Part shown: positions 44,979 to 54,185 of the stretch, in pieces
How the letters are laid out: each line of letters begins with the position of its first letter
Position numbering within the stretch: position 1 is the first letter of the stretch
Origin: Sphingobacteriales bacterium
Lineage (GTDB): Bacteria > Bacteroidota > Bacteroidia > Chitinophagales > UBA2359
Direction of reading: 5' to 3'
DNA: 64,000 bases
NCBI GenBank assembly: GCA_016718845.1
Contig: JADKCK010000027.1
Span: 42,590-106,589, forward strand
Notes under the pieces: generated by a model
What the model was told of the DNA's origin: nothing
Databases searched by the model: none
Seen by the model: the letters and a program-made list of their open reading frames with translations, nothing else
Made by a program: the position numbers and the translations under genes

Positions 44979-46427
44979 ATGCGTCGTTTGCTATCTACCA
45001 CCATTATTTACACTATTTTATCTTTTTTGCAAGGATTTGTTTCGTTGTTACTACAACCTGTGTATACTACTTATTTAAGTAGCAGCCATTATGCCGTGTT
45101 TTCGATGATGAACAACCTTAGCAATTTAGTAGCTATAATTGCCGCCTTGAGTATAGGCAACACTTTTTTTACCTTTTACTACGATTATCAAACCGACCGA
45201 GCCAAACTAGAAACCTTTTTAGGGCAGTTACTAAGTTTTAGCATTTTGGTATCGGCGGTGGTGGCTATTTTTTTGTTTTTTGTGGGCGATGTGTTGTTTC
45301 AGCAAATTTTTCGCGACACGGCATTTCAATTCTATCCTTATGGCTGTTGGGCGGTGTTGTCGGGGGCTGTTTATACGCTAATTGTGCCTTATGTAGTGCT
45401 GCTGCGCAACGACAAAAACGTAGCTACCTATGCGTGGTTTATTATTACGTGGGTATTTGCTACCGTAGTTGGGCAGGTTGTGGGTATGGTATATGCTACC
45501 GATGCCATAAACGGAGCATTGTTGGGCAGATTGGTGGGTAACACCATAGGCGCTGCCATAGTACTTTGGCATTGCCGCCGCTGGCTAACGTGGCGTTTAG
45601 ATACCACCTATTTAGCAAAACCACTTAGGTTTGCCGCTTTTCTGCTACCCGGCTTTTTATTAGAATGGGGTGGTGCTTCGGGCGACCGTTTTTGGGTCGA
45701 GCGGTGGTTGTCGTTAAGCCTATTGGGTGTATACAGTTTGTTAAACGTAATAAGCGCCACCACCGAAATGGCTTCGGGTGCGTTGCGCATGGCTATCATG
45801 CCTTTTTTATACGAGTCGTTGGGCAGCAACACACCTCAATCTACCGAACAACGCCAACATTTGTACAATTTTTATACCGCCATAATGGTATTGGCAGTAA
45901 CGGCGGTTGTTTTTTTAGTGTCGCACATCAACTATTTTATCAAAAACCCCGATTATTTAACACTTCAACCTTATGTGTATTTATATGTGTTGGGTTATTT
46001 ATTTTCGGCAATAAGTGCCTTTATTATTTTTGTGTTTTTTTATCACAAAAACCCCAAACCCAATTTGTACCTTATGTTGGGCGTTATTAGCCTAAACATT
46101 GCCCTAAATTATTGCCTAACACCCACCTATGCTTTGTGGGGTGTGGTAGCAGCCGCCACCGGTGCAAGAGGGGTGGCTTTGGCGATGCTTATTGGCTTAA
46201 ACCCTCGTTTATTTGCTCCGTTTTTAAAGTGGAGCTCTGCAACTTTATTGCTTAGTACGGTGTTATGTTTGGTAATTGCTCATTTTGCCACCTATAGGCA
46301 GTATTGTAGCCATAGCACGGCTGGCTGGGCAATGCTTTTGGTGGTTGTTGTTTTATTGTTAGGTATGTATAGGCAACAGATAAATCAAACAGTAATGATA
46401 TTTAAATCTCGATTGGGCAATAGATAA
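44979..46427 (+). CDS. Flippase-like polytopic membrane protein (MOP superfamily)
   Basis: 482 residues from the ATG at 44979; the frame extends 28 residues upstream without improving the N-terminus. About twelve to fourteen hydrophobic segments are present. The start MRRLLSTTIIYTILSFLQGFVSLLLQPVYTTYLSSSHYAVFSMMNNLSNL is typical of polysaccharide flippases, as is GGASGDRFWVERWLSLSLLGVYSLLNVI at about 255-285. It should move a lipid-linked saccharide across the inner membrane. It is separate from the main polysaccharide locus and has no glycosyltransferase neighbour. The substrate is unknown. Confidence 0.87.
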   Translation: MRRLLSTTIIYTILSFLQGFVSLLLQPVYTTYLSSSHYAVFSMMNNLSNLVAIIAALSIGNTFFTFYYDYQTDRAKLETFLGQLLSFSILVSAVVAIFLFFVGDVLFQQIFRDTAFQFYPYGCWAVLSGAVYTLIVPYVVLLRNDKNVATYAWFIITWVFATVVGQVVGMVYATDAINGALLGRLVGNTIGAAIVLWHCRRWLTWRLDTTYLAKPLRFAAFLLPGFLLEWGGASGDRFWVERWLSLSLLGVYSLLNVISATTEMASGALRMAIMPFLYESLGSNTPQSTEQRQHLYNFYTAIMVLAVTAVVFLVSHINYFIKNPDYLTLQPYVYLYVLGYLFSAISAFIIFVFFYHKNPKPNLYLMLGVISLNIALNYCLTPTYALWGVVAAATGARGVALAMLIGLNPRLFAPFLKWSSATLLLSTVLCLVIAHFATYRQYCSHSTAGWAMLLVVVVLLLGMYRQQINQTVMIFKSRLGNR

Positions 46428-46745
46428 GCAACCGATGCAAAATATCGCCCAAATAAATTTTTGCTCTTGCCAAGCTTGGCACACAGCAAGCACCTGTATA
46501 GCTCGAAACAAGAACCATTTTGGTTGAACAAAGAAGCTTTTTGCTTGAAAGAAGAACCATTTTGGTCGAACAAAGCACCTATATAGCTTATCAACAACAG
46601 CTTTTAGGTTAAAACAGCTATTATTTGGTAAAGATAGAGAAGTAGATGTATGGAAATTTCGAAAAACAGACACTACGTACGCTTTTATTGTTCAAAATAA
46701 TGTAACTTTGTCCTGTAGTTATCTACTCAACAAAATACAGTACTT
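46428..46745. other. 318-base spacer with a duplicated segment
   Basis: AAGAACCATTTTGGT followed by T/CGAACAAAG occurs at about 46507 and again at about 46552. GCACCTGTATAGCT (46488) recurs as GCACCTATATAGCT (46576). No gene is seen. TAACTTTG at 46703-46710 is a likely -7 element for the next gene. Confidence 0.6.
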
Positions 46746-49097
46746 ATGAAAACGATTATTCTAGCCACCGTCTTATTTTTAGCCTTTTCTACCAATCAGT
46801 CTGTTTATGGTAAAATTAATTCTTTGTATTCTTTGCCGCAAACATCTTGTAACATTACCCTATCGGATACCATAGAATGGTGCGAAGGAGGCTTACAAGG
46901 TTTTTGGATAACGGGTGCTCAATTGCCTAATCAGGTACGAATTAGCGATGTTTGGGGCGACGATACGACCTTTACCCTAAACAGTAATTACATTCCGTAC
47001 ACTTTGTTTTTTCCGTATGTAGACAACGATGGGCAATCATACCTACAAATAACCGATTTAGTTAACAACTGTTTTGATGTTTTTTTAGTTCAACCAGGTA
47101 TTATAGATATTTTGCCTGTTTACTTCCTAACTAATAATGTTAGCACAACACCTGCAAGTTGTGGTTTGTCTAATGGTCAAATTACAGGCATGAGGGTTTC
47201 GCCTGGCTCTTTTAGTGCAGGTAAGTGGTACGACAGCCAAGGCAATTTAATGCCCTCGACACCTGTATATAATAATTCGTATGGGCATTTTCAATACGAC
47301 CTAAACAATGTGGCAGCAGGCACTTACACATTTATTTACGAAAGTGATTGCGATTATTTTGAGACAACAGCAACAGTAGAAGAACAAGTATTATTGTTTG
47401 ATACTATATTTAACTCTTTGCAAATCTACACCGATTACTGTAACCCTTGTGCATCGGGGGCAATGATACAACAACAACCTTATTACAGCACTGCATGGTC
47501 AACAGGAGCTACTGGCTTTACAACAGGTTTTATATGCCCAGGTGATTATAGTATTACACTTACGTATAACAACTTCGGAACACAAGCAACTTGCTCTCAA
47601 ACCCACAATTTTACCATTGATGCACCCGATACATCTGTCCAAATTATTGGTGGAACAGCAGCTAATATTTGTGGTTTGCCTTGTCAAAGCCAAATAACCG
47701 ATGTTATTGTTGCCAATGGTACGCCGCCCTACCAATATCTTTGGTCAGATGGGCAAACAACCCTTAATGCCATTAACTTATGCGAAGGTTTGGCTACATT
47801 GAGCGTAAGAGATGCACACAATTGCATAGTAACAAAAACTTACACCATCGAACAAAGCACACCTATTTTTCAAATAGGAGCTGTTTCTACACCCGCCACT
47901 TGTACTTGTGATGGAGCCGTTAGCGTGTCAGTAACGGGTGGTGTAATGCCCTATACTTATCTATGGTCTAATGGTCAAACGGTTGCCAATATTACTAATT
48001 TATGCGCAGGCGATATAACATTAAGCATACAAGATGCTAACAATTGCATTGTTGGCAGGACATATACAATAGAACAAGAAATTAGTAATTTGCAAACAGT
48101 AATTTTTTCAGAAGCAGTTACTTGTGGTTGCAATGGCTTAGTTAACATAGATGCCACTGGCGGAATTGAACCTTACAGCTATCTATGGTCGGACAACTCA
48201 ACTCAAAGCAGTATTAATAGCGCTTGTAGCAGTTTGTTGCCCTATATTGTTACTGTTACCGATGCCAATGGCTGTACACAAGCCAGCTCCATAATATTGA
48301 ACAACGATACTATGCAAATACAAGAAGTGACAAGCTATCAATCAGTATCTTGCAATTGTACGGGTATTGTTAGCCTGTCGCTATCAGGTGGCACAAGCCC
48401 CTTTACCTATCAATGGTCAGACGGCTCTACACAATCTAATTTATATAATGCTTGTGGCAGTCAAGCATATCAAGTAACTATAACCGATAACAGTGGTTGT
48501 ACAAAAACCCAAGATATTGTTACGCAAGCACCTTATACTATCAATATAAGTGATACACATACTACTAGCGAATGTAACCTTTGTAATGCATCTATCAACG
48601 CAACTATTACACCCAATTCTCAGGCAATAAGTTATAGTTATCAGTGGTCAAATAGTGCTAATACCTTAGCACCTTATTATTTATGTGCTGGCAATTATAC
48701 GCTTGTGGCTACCGACAACTTTGGCTGTACCTACACACACACCATAACAATAGAAGATGTAAGCCCCGATTGTAACGACAACAACCCTAATACAGAAGAT
48801 ATACTTGACTCATCAACCTGCTTGTGCTACCACGAAATAGTGGGCATAGAAACAGCTAATTTTTTAAACATTGCCATCACACCTAACCCTGCACGCAATT
48901 ACCTCAACGTATCGTCTAATACTAATGGGTTGCTTGAGCTATACAACATAACAGGCTTAATAGTGTTACAACAAGAGCTAAGTGTTGGCGAACAGCAAAT
49001 CGAAACCAATAATTTACCAGATGGTATCTACATCTGCCAAATAAAAACCAACAAGCAAGTACTTAATCGCCAAAAAGTGGTACTTTTGCGGCAATAA
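46746..49097 (+). CDS. Secreted repeat protein with T9SS type-A sorting domain
   Basis: 783 residues. The signal peptide ends SVYG. The body has Cys-rich SprB-like modules of about 75 residues in several copies (GTPPYQYLWSDGQTTLNAINLCEG; GVMPYTYLWSNGQTVANITNLCAG; GIEPYSYLWSDNSTQSSINSACS; GTSPFTYQWSDGSTQSNLYNACG), each with a YLWSDG core and paired cysteines. The C-terminus (LNIAITPNPARNYLNVSS, GLLELYNITGLIVLQQEL, LPDGIYICQIKTNKQVLNRQKVVLLRQ) is a T9SS type-A domain. It should be exported across the outer membrane and anchored or released, perhaps as an adhesin or gliding-related protein. Two units have CTCDG and CGCNG in place of a fuller disulfide pair. Confidence 0.9.
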   Translation: MKTIILATVLFLAFSTNQSVYGKINSLYSLPQTSCNITLSDTIEWCEGGLQGFWITGAQLPNQVRISDVWGDDTTFTLNSNYIPYTLFFPYVDNDGQSYLQITDLVNNCFDVFLVQPGIIDILPVYFLTNNVSTTPASCGLSNGQITGMRVSPGSFSAGKWYDSQGNLMPSTPVYNNSYGHFQYDLNNVAAGTYTFIYESDCDYFETTATVEEQVLLFDTIFNSLQIYTDYCNPCASGAMIQQQPYYSTAWSTGATGFTTGFICPGDYSITLTYNNFGTQATCSQTHNFTIDAPDTSVQIIGGTAANICGLPCQSQITDVIVANGTPPYQYLWSDGQTTLNAINLCEGLATLSVRDAHNCIVTKTYTIEQSTPIFQIGAVSTPATCTCDGAVSVSVTGGVMPYTYLWSNGQTVANITNLCAGDITLSIQDANNCIVGRTYTIEQEISNLQTVIFSEAVTCGCNGLVNIDATGGIEPYSYLWSDNSTQSSINSACSSLLPYIVTVTDANGCTQASSIILNNDTMQIQEVTSYQSVSCNCTGIVSLSLSGGTSPFTYQWSDGSTQSNLYNACGSQAYQVTITDNSGCTKTQDIVTQAPYTINISDTHTTSECNLCNASINATITPNSQAISYSYQWSNSANTLAPYYLCAGNYTLVATDNFGCTYTHTITIEDVSPDCNDNNPNTEDILDSSTCLCYHEIVGIETANFLNIAITPNPARNYLNVSSNTNGLLELYNITGLIVLQQELSVGEQQIETNNLPDGIYICQIKTNKQVLNRQKVVLLRQ

Positions 49098-49108
49098 AGC
49101 ATAAAAAA

Positions 49109-49929
49109 ATGAACCAACAACTTATCCAAACCATAGAAACCGCTTGGGAGCAGCGCGAATTACTTAAACAAACCGACACACAAAACGCCATCCGCTCGGT
49201 TATCGAAGCCCTTGATAAGGGCAACTGCGCATTGCCCAGCCTACTGCAAACGGCAATTGGCAAGTAAACGAATGGGCAAAAAAAGCGGTTATTATGTATT
49301 TCCCTATTGCACAAATGGAAACCATTGAAGTAGGTCCGTTTGAGTTTCACGACAAAATACCCCTAAAAAACCACTATGCCGACCTTGGCGTGCGTGTTGT
49401 ACCACATGCCATTGCCCGTTATGGGTCGTATTTGGCAAGCGGTGTAATATTGATGCCCTCGTATGTAAACATTGGTGCTTATGTAGATAGCGGCACGATG
49501 GTTGATACTTGGGCAACCGTTGGCTCGTGCGCACAAATAGGCAAAAATGTGCATTTAAGCGGTGGCGTAGGCATTGGCGGTGTACTTGAACCCGTACAAG
49601 CAAGCCCCGTTATTATCGAGGATAACTGCTTTATTGGCTCGCGCTGTATTGTGGTAGAGGGCGTGCGGGTATGCTCCGAAGCCGTATTAGGTGCCAATGT
49701 GGTTATTACACAATCAACCAAAATAATTGACGTAAGTGGCAGTAAAACCGTTGAATATACGGGTTATGTACCGCCCCGCTCGGTAGTTATACCCGGTAGC
49801 TACACCAAACACTTTGCAGCAGGCGATTTTCAGGTGCCTTGTGCCTTAATCATTGGGCAACGAAAAGAAAGTACCGACAAAAAAACATCGCTCAACGAAT
49901 CGCTGCGCGATTTTTCGGTGGCAGTTTGA
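49109..49929 (+). CDS. dapD: 2,3,4,5-tetrahydropyridine-2,6-dicarboxylate N-succinyltransferase, frameshifted
   Basis: ATG at 49109 starts MNQQLIQTIETAWEQRELLK. After IEALDKG the frame breaks at about 49221: GGCAACTGC should be GGCCAACTGC. With the C restored it continues QLRIAQPTANGNWQVNEWAKKAVIMYFPIAQM and then the left-handed beta-helix to DKKTSLNESLRDFSVAV, about 272 residues in all. HLSGGVGIGGVLEP and ARYGSYLASGVILMPSYVNIGAYVD are typical DapD segments. It performs an acyl-transfer step of lysine and meso-diaminopimelate synthesis, needed for peptidoglycan. Since loss would normally be lethal, the missing base is probably a sequencing or assembly error. Confidence 0.93.
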
Positions 49930-49959
49930 AAGCGTAAGATTTAGGCATTTTGTTGTTTA

Positions 49960-49987
49960 TTGGTCTTAGCTAAAAAGGGTATCTTTG
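49960..49987 (+). promoter_or_regulatory. Bacteroidota-type promoter
   Basis: TTG at 49960 and TATCTTTG at 49980-49987, 17 bases apart; 52 bases before the haem-motif lipoprotein gene. Confidence 0.68.
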
Positions 49988-50039
49988 CATCAGAAACCCA
50001 AACACCATCCTAAATCAAACAAACACAATACCATCAGTT

Positions 50040-50825
50040 ATGAAAAAAACGCGTAATCCTTTCCAACATCTTGCCAAAGCATTGGCATTGCTTACTTTGT
50101 TAATAGTAGGCAGTAGTTATTTTCAGGCGTGCAAACACGAGCCTATAATACCCGATATTACCGACACCACAGGCACCGACACCACCGATATTATTATAGA
50201 CACATCGGCAGTTGATACAACAAGTACACCACCACAATCGTTGTGCGACCCCGACTCGGCGTATTTTGTGCAAGATATTTTACCTATTTTTGTGGCTAAT
50301 TGCGCCACAAGCGGTTGCCACGATGCTGCAACGCACGAAGAAGATGTTGTTTTGGATAACTACGAACACATCTACGATGAAATTGACCCTTACGACCTGG
50401 ACAACTCGGTGTTTAAATTGATTATTGAAGATAACAATAGCAACCGAATGCCCCCGTCGCCAATGCCCCGCTTAAGTGCTATGCAAACCCTTGCCATTGC
50501 CAACTGGATTTTGCAAGGAGCCCCCAACAACTCGTGCGAAGAACCCGTATTTACCTGCAACACCACCAACGTGAGTTTGTCGGCTACGGTTTATCCAATT
50601 TTACAAAATTACTGCATTGGTTGCCACAGCAGCAGCAACGCATCGGGCGGTATAAATTTAAGCACGTACAATAATCTTAAAGCTACAGCGTTAGACGGTA
50701 CGTTGTTTGGCAGCATTAACCACAGCAGTGGTTATGTGGCTATGCCGCAAGGTTTGCCCAAATTAAATCAGTGTAGCATCGACCGTATTAAATCGTGGAT
50801 AGATGCGGGCGCACCCAATAACTAA
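50040..50825 (+). CDS. Cytochrome-c-like lipoprotein with two haem-type motifs
   Basis: 261 residues. The lipobox is SYFQAC. A Thr/Asp-rich linker (about 36-62) leads to the first domain, with C-A-T-S-G-C-H (CX4CH) and later NRMPPSPMPRLS as a Met-ligand candidate. The second domain has a standard CIGCH (CXXCH) and VAMPQGLPKL. The layout is that of the c-type cytochrome-related domains found in outer-membrane or periplasmic lipoproteins of Bacteroidota (YlbF/planctomycete-type cytochrome group). It may transfer electrons or be a structural relic: CX4CH is rare but known. A related single-domain gene follows after 50 bases. Confidence 0.82.
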   Translation: MKKTRNPFQHLAKALALLTLLIVGSSYFQACKHEPIIPDITDTTGTDTTDIIIDTSAVDTTSTPPQSLCDPDSAYFVQDILPIFVANCATSGCHDAATHEEDVVLDNYEHIYDEIDPYDLDNSVFKLIIEDNNSNRMPPSPMPRLSAMQTLAIANWILQGAPNNSCEEPVFTCNTTNVSLSATVYPILQNYCIGCHSSSNASGGINLSTYNNLKATALDGTLFGSINHSSGYVAMPQGLPKLNQCSIDRIKSWIDAGAPNN

Positions 50826-50875
50826 ATAGCACACAATCAATTCAAATCCATTAAGCACCCTTTATCTACTTAAAT

Positions 50876-51274
50876 ATGCAACTATCTAAAAATTATCTCG
50901 CCTTTTTTATCTGTACGGTGTTTTCTATCTTTACGCTACAGTTTTCGTCGTGCTACTACGACAACGAACAAGACCTATATGGCACCGATGTAACAACTTG
51001 CGACACCACAAACGTTACCTACTCGCTAAAAGTAGCTGCTATTATTGATAACAAATGCCTAAATTGCCACAGTAACGCTAATTACGACAATTTGGGCGGC
51101 GGTACCCCGCTAGAAGGTTACGACAACATAGCCCAATATGCCGGCGACAATTTGTTATGCACCATCGAGCATAGCTCGGGTTGCTCGGCTATGCCCAAAG
51201 GTAGTGGCAAAATACCCGATTGCGAAATTACCATCATCAAAATGTGGATAGATGCTGGATACCCGAATAACTAA
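50876..51274 (+). CDS. Small cytochrome-c-like lipoprotein
   Basis: 132 residues. The signal peptide ends LQFSSC (lipobox). A single CLNCH (CXXCH) haem motif and SAMPKGSGKIPDCEITIIKMWIDAGYPNN form one domain that matches the second domain of the preceding protein closely, including the identical KSWIDAG/KMWIDAG-type ending. It was probably made by duplication and is likely co-transcribed with its neighbour. It should sit in the periplasm, membrane-anchored. No terminal oxidase or known redox partner is adjacent. Confidence 0.82.
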   Translation: MQLSKNYLAFFICTVFSIFTLQFSSCYYDNEQDLYGTDVTTCDTTNVTYSLKVAAIIDNKCLNCHSNANYDNLGGGTPLEGYDNIAQYAGDNLLCTIEHSSGCSAMPKGSGKIPDCEITIIKMWIDAGYPNN

Positions 51275-51402
51275 ATTATTGATTGTTGATTATTAATTAT
51301 GGAGCGATGTGTGTTAATGCCACAAACAACCTACCATAATAGCCCTAATCAATTATCTATCACCCAAATATCTATCACCCAAAAAACAAAAAAACAATCA
51401 TT

Positions 51403-51822
51403 ATGAGAAAAGCATTTTTAGCAATATTTGTATTAGCTATATTAGGTGGCGGATACGCATATAAAAAATACAACGAAGGTCAAACCGACATTACTACGGT
51501 AGCTACCGACCTTACCATTACCGCCCCCGAGTTATTGGCACAGTATGCCGCCGACGAAGCAAAAGCAAACGAACAATACCTAAACAAGGTAATTGAGGTA
51601 AAAGGTAGCATTGTCGAAGCACCCAAAGCCGACGAAAAAGGCATTGTAAGTATTATGTTGCAAGGCGATGATACGGGTGGCGTAAACTGCGAACTAAGCG
51701 AAACAGCAAGCAAAGACCCCATCAATACGTATCAGGTTGGGCAAGAGATAACCATCAAAGGCAAATGCTCGGGTAGCAATGGCATTGATGTGGTTTTGAG
51801 CCAATGCGCCGTGGTGAAATAA
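51403..51822 (+). CDS. OB-fold (tRNA_anti-like) membrane-anchored protein
   Basis: 139 residues. One N-terminal membrane segment (AFLAIFVLAILGGGYAY) is followed by an OB-fold of the tRNA_anti-like type: ELLAQYAADEAKANEQYLNKVIEVKGSIVEAPKADEKGIVSIML, then VGQEITIKGKCSGSNGIDVVLSQCAVVK. Such proteins are common in Bacteroidota, of unknown function. It is expected to face the periplasm. It stands 128 bases behind the cytochrome-like pair, possibly in the same unit. Confidence 0.85.
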   Translation: MRKAFLAIFVLAILGGGYAYKKYNEGQTDITTVATDLTITAPELLAQYAADEAKANEQYLNKVIEVKGSIVEAPKADEKGIVSIMLQGDDTGGVNCELSETASKDPINTYQVGQEITIKGKCSGSNGIDVVLSQCAVVK

Positions 51823-51862
51823 CACCACCATGCAATTAACAATAGGTAGCTAAATGTTGTGC

Positions 51863-52125
51863 TTGCCAATCAATAAAAAAATACGGCGGCTGTTTAAACC
51901 CTGTCAAATAATCGGTGTCTAAACATTGATTGGCAATAACAACAGAAAAGTATATTTTACGTTTGACAAAATAAAAATACCGTGGCTGTTTAAACCCTGT
52001 CAAATAATCGGTGTCTAAACATTGATTGGCAATAACAACAGAAAAGTATATTTTGTTTGACAAAATAAAAATACCGTGGCTGTTTAAACCCTGTCAAATA
52101 ATCGGTGTCCAAACATCGAATTTAT
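51863..52125. repeat. Three tandem ~95-bp repeats upstream of the YceI gene
   Basis: ATAC(C/G)G(T/C)GGCTGTTTAAACC starts at 51881, 51977 and 52071, giving periods of 96 and 94. Each full unit continues through CTGTCAAATAATCGGTGTCTAA, ATTGATTGGCAATAACAACA and GTTTGACAAAATAAAAATAC. TTGCCAATCAAT at 51863 is an inverted match to ATTGATTGGCAA inside the units. It fills the 344-base spacer and no gene is seen. Confidence 0.9.
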
Positions 52126-52166
52126 TATACCAAATTCCAAACGTTGATAAAAAAAACCTGAAGTTT

Positions 52167-52727
52167 ATGAAAAAGTTGTTTTTATTGGTTAGTATACTAA
52201 CCGCTTTTGTAGGCACACAAGCCACTTTTGCTCAGGGCAAATACATTTCTCGCAACGCCCATGTTTCGTTTTTTTCGGCAACCCCAATGGAAGATATTGA
52301 GGCACACAATCGCAAGACTGCCAGTATTTTGGACAGCAAAACGGGAACCCTAACGTTTAAGATGAACATCAAGGCATTTGAATTTAAAAAAGCCTTAATG
52401 CAAGAACACTTCAACGAAAACTACATGGAGTCGGATAAATATCCGAACGGTAATTTTACGGGCAAAGTTACTAACATTGGCGATGTAAATTTTGCTCAAA
52501 ATGGCACTTACAATGTTACTGTAACGGGCAATTTAACCATACACGGCGTAACAAAAGCTGTTAGCGTGCCGGGTACTATTGTGGTAAAAGATGGTAAAGT
52601 AAGCTCAAAAGCCGAATTTACGGTGTTGCTTGCCGATTACGACATTTCTATCCCAGCGGCAGTGAAAAACCAAATCTCTAAAAGCATAAAAATTAGCGTA
52701 GATTCGACTTACGATAGTAAAAAATAA
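52167..52727 (+). CDS. YceI-family periplasmic protein
   Basis: 186 residues from the ATG at 52167; a longer frame would start inside the tandem repeats. The signal peptide ends ATFAQ. The mature protein has the YceI (lipocalin-like) arrangement: VSFFSATPMEDIEAHNRK, GTLTFKMNIKAFEFKKALMQEHFNENYMESDKYPNGNFTGKV, TVTGNLTIHGVTKAVSVPG and ADYDISIP. YceI proteins bind a hydrophobic, probably isoprenoid, ligand in the periplasm. It has its own upstream region made of tandem repeats. Confidence 0.92.
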   Translation: MKKLFLLVSILTAFVGTQATFAQGKYISRNAHVSFFSATPMEDIEAHNRKTASILDSKTGTLTFKMNIKAFEFKKALMQEHFNENYMESDKYPNGNFTGKVTNIGDVNFAQNGTYNVTVTGNLTIHGVTKAVSVPGTIVVKDGKVSSKAEFTVLLADYDISIPAAVKNQISKSIKISVDSTYDSKK

Positions 52728-52781
52728 GTTCCTATCTGCCTCTAACAAAAATACGCCCCTCGATTAAGTTCGGGGGGCGTG

Positions 52782-52810
52782 TTTGTTTTGTAAAAAAAGC
52801 CTTACCTTTG
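52782..52810 (+). promoter_or_regulatory. Bacteroidota-type promoter
   Basis: TTTG at 52782 and TACCTTTG at 52803-52810, about 17 bases apart; 50 bases before lgt. Confidence 0.6.
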
Positions 52811-52860
52811 GGGCTTAGTTTGGCGTAAGCGCACTTTTATCAACACATCAACTTATTTTT

Positions 52861-53625
52861 ATGCTACAATATATTACTTGGGATTTTAGCCCTGTGGTTT
52901 TTGACCTTGGTTTTTGGAGACTTTATTGGTATGGCTTAATGTGGGCTACCTGTATTATTGGTGGTTTTTATTTGTTACAGTACGTTAACAAACACGAACC
53001 TGCCGAAAATAGGCATGGCACCCGTTTGATTGAATACATTTTTTTTGGCGGATTAATTGGCGCCCGCTTAGGTCAGGTGTTGTTCTACGACTTTGCCTAT
53101 TTTTGGCAACACCCCGCCGAGATAGTTAGAATTTGGCACGGTGGTTTGGCAAGTCATGGCGGAGCAATAGGCATATTGTTAGCTACCTTTATATATTGCC
53201 GCAACAATGATTACAGCTACATACGCACCCTTGATGTGCTGGCATTGGGCATGCCTTTGTTTGGGGCATTGATACGATTGGGCAACCTGTTTAACTCCGA
53301 AATTGTAGGTAAACCCACCGATATGCCTTGGGGTTTTATTTTTGTTCGCAATGGCGAAAATTTTGCTCGTCATCCATCGCAGGTATACGAAATACTATTG
53401 TTAAGCAGCGTTTGGTTGTTTTTGATGTGGATATATCGTAGTCGCAAATTGGCTGCTGGCACTATTAGTGGTTTATTTTTTGTGCTTACTTTTTTTCCGC
53501 GTTTTGTACTCGAGTTTTTTAAAGCAGATGCAAGCATTACCCAATGGCTTAACTTACCTTTGGGTTTGTTGGGGGTAATACTACTTGTTTGGAGTGCCAG
53601 ACAAGCACCAAGTGCGCAAATGTAG
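52861..53625 (+). CDS. lgt: Prolipoprotein diacylglyceryl transferase
   Basis: 254 residues, about seven membrane segments. The Lgt signature runs from IWHGGLASHGGAIGILLA to GALIRLGNLFNSEIVGKPTDMPWGF, and the family's HPSQ(V/L)YE block reads RHPSQVYEILLL. It transfers diacylglycerol from phosphatidylglycerol to the lipobox Cys of prelipoproteins at the inner membrane, so it is required by the many lipoproteins of this window. Start ATG 52861 fits the family N-terminus. Confidence 0.96.
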   Translation: MLQYITWDFSPVVFDLGFWRLYWYGLMWATCIIGGFYLLQYVNKHEPAENRHGTRLIEYIFFGGLIGARLGQVLFYDFAYFWQHPAEIVRIWHGGLASHGGAIGILLATFIYCRNNDYSYIRTLDVLALGMPLFGALIRLGNLFNSEIVGKPTDMPWGFIFVRNGENFARHPSQVYEILLLSSVWLFLMWIYRSRKLAAGTISGLFFVLTFFPRFVLEFFKADASITQWLNLPLGLLGVILLVWSARQAPSAQM

Positions 53626-53630
53626 TGTAT

Positions 53631-54062
53631 TTACAAAATATACTTCATTTCAACAATATGGCATATATTTGTTTTTACTTCAAACTCACAGGTTTCGTAG
53701 CTGGGTGCGCCTACTATTATGCGCGGATTGTTGCTAAAACCGAAACCCTCTTTGGGTATACCCAAGAAATTTTTCTCTAGTTTGGTATTGCTATTTTCGT
53801 CGTGCATAACCACTACCACATATTTGCCAACGGGTACATTGGTAAAAACAATAGTAGCTGTTTTGCCACTGATTGCGGTTTTCCCGATAGCAAAGCGCTG
53901 TTTGGGGTCGTCGGGAAAACCTTGACTGCCATTGAGCAAAGCGGCTTGTACCAAACCTTTGGTATTGCGCAAATTAGTAAACTGAACGGTAACGCTGCAA
54001 GTTTCCATGGTGTTAAAAGATAGAGATAAAAAACAACAAATAGCGAAAATATAAGTGTGCAT
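53631..54062 (-). CDS. DUF2141 secreted protein
   Basis: 143 residues from the ATG at 54062; the longer frame adds 27 residues before the signal peptide MHTYIFAICCFLSLSF and is unlikely. The mature part (CSVTVQFTNLRNTKGLVQAALLNGSQGFPDD, FTNVPVGKYVVVVMHDENSNTKLEKNFLGIPKEGFGFSNN) is a clear DUF2141 beta-sandwich. Function unknown; it is probably periplasmic or secreted. It converges with lgt on the other strand with no clear terminator between them. Confidence 0.9.
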   Translation of the reverse strand: MHTYIFAICCFLSLSFNTMETCSVTVQFTNLRNTKGLVQAALLNGSQGFPDDPKQRFAIGKTAISGKTATIVFTNVPVGKYVVVVMHDENSNTKLEKNFLGIPKEGFGFSNNPRIIVGAPSYETCEFEVKTNICHIVEMKYIL

Positions 54063-54185
54063 AGCTCCTAAATTTGAGTTATTGGGTAGCAGTTTGATAT
54101 TTACCACAACGCCTAGCGGTGTATTTAATTGCCTAAAAAACAAATTAACTAGCCTTGATAGTTATATTTTAAAAATAAAAATAAT

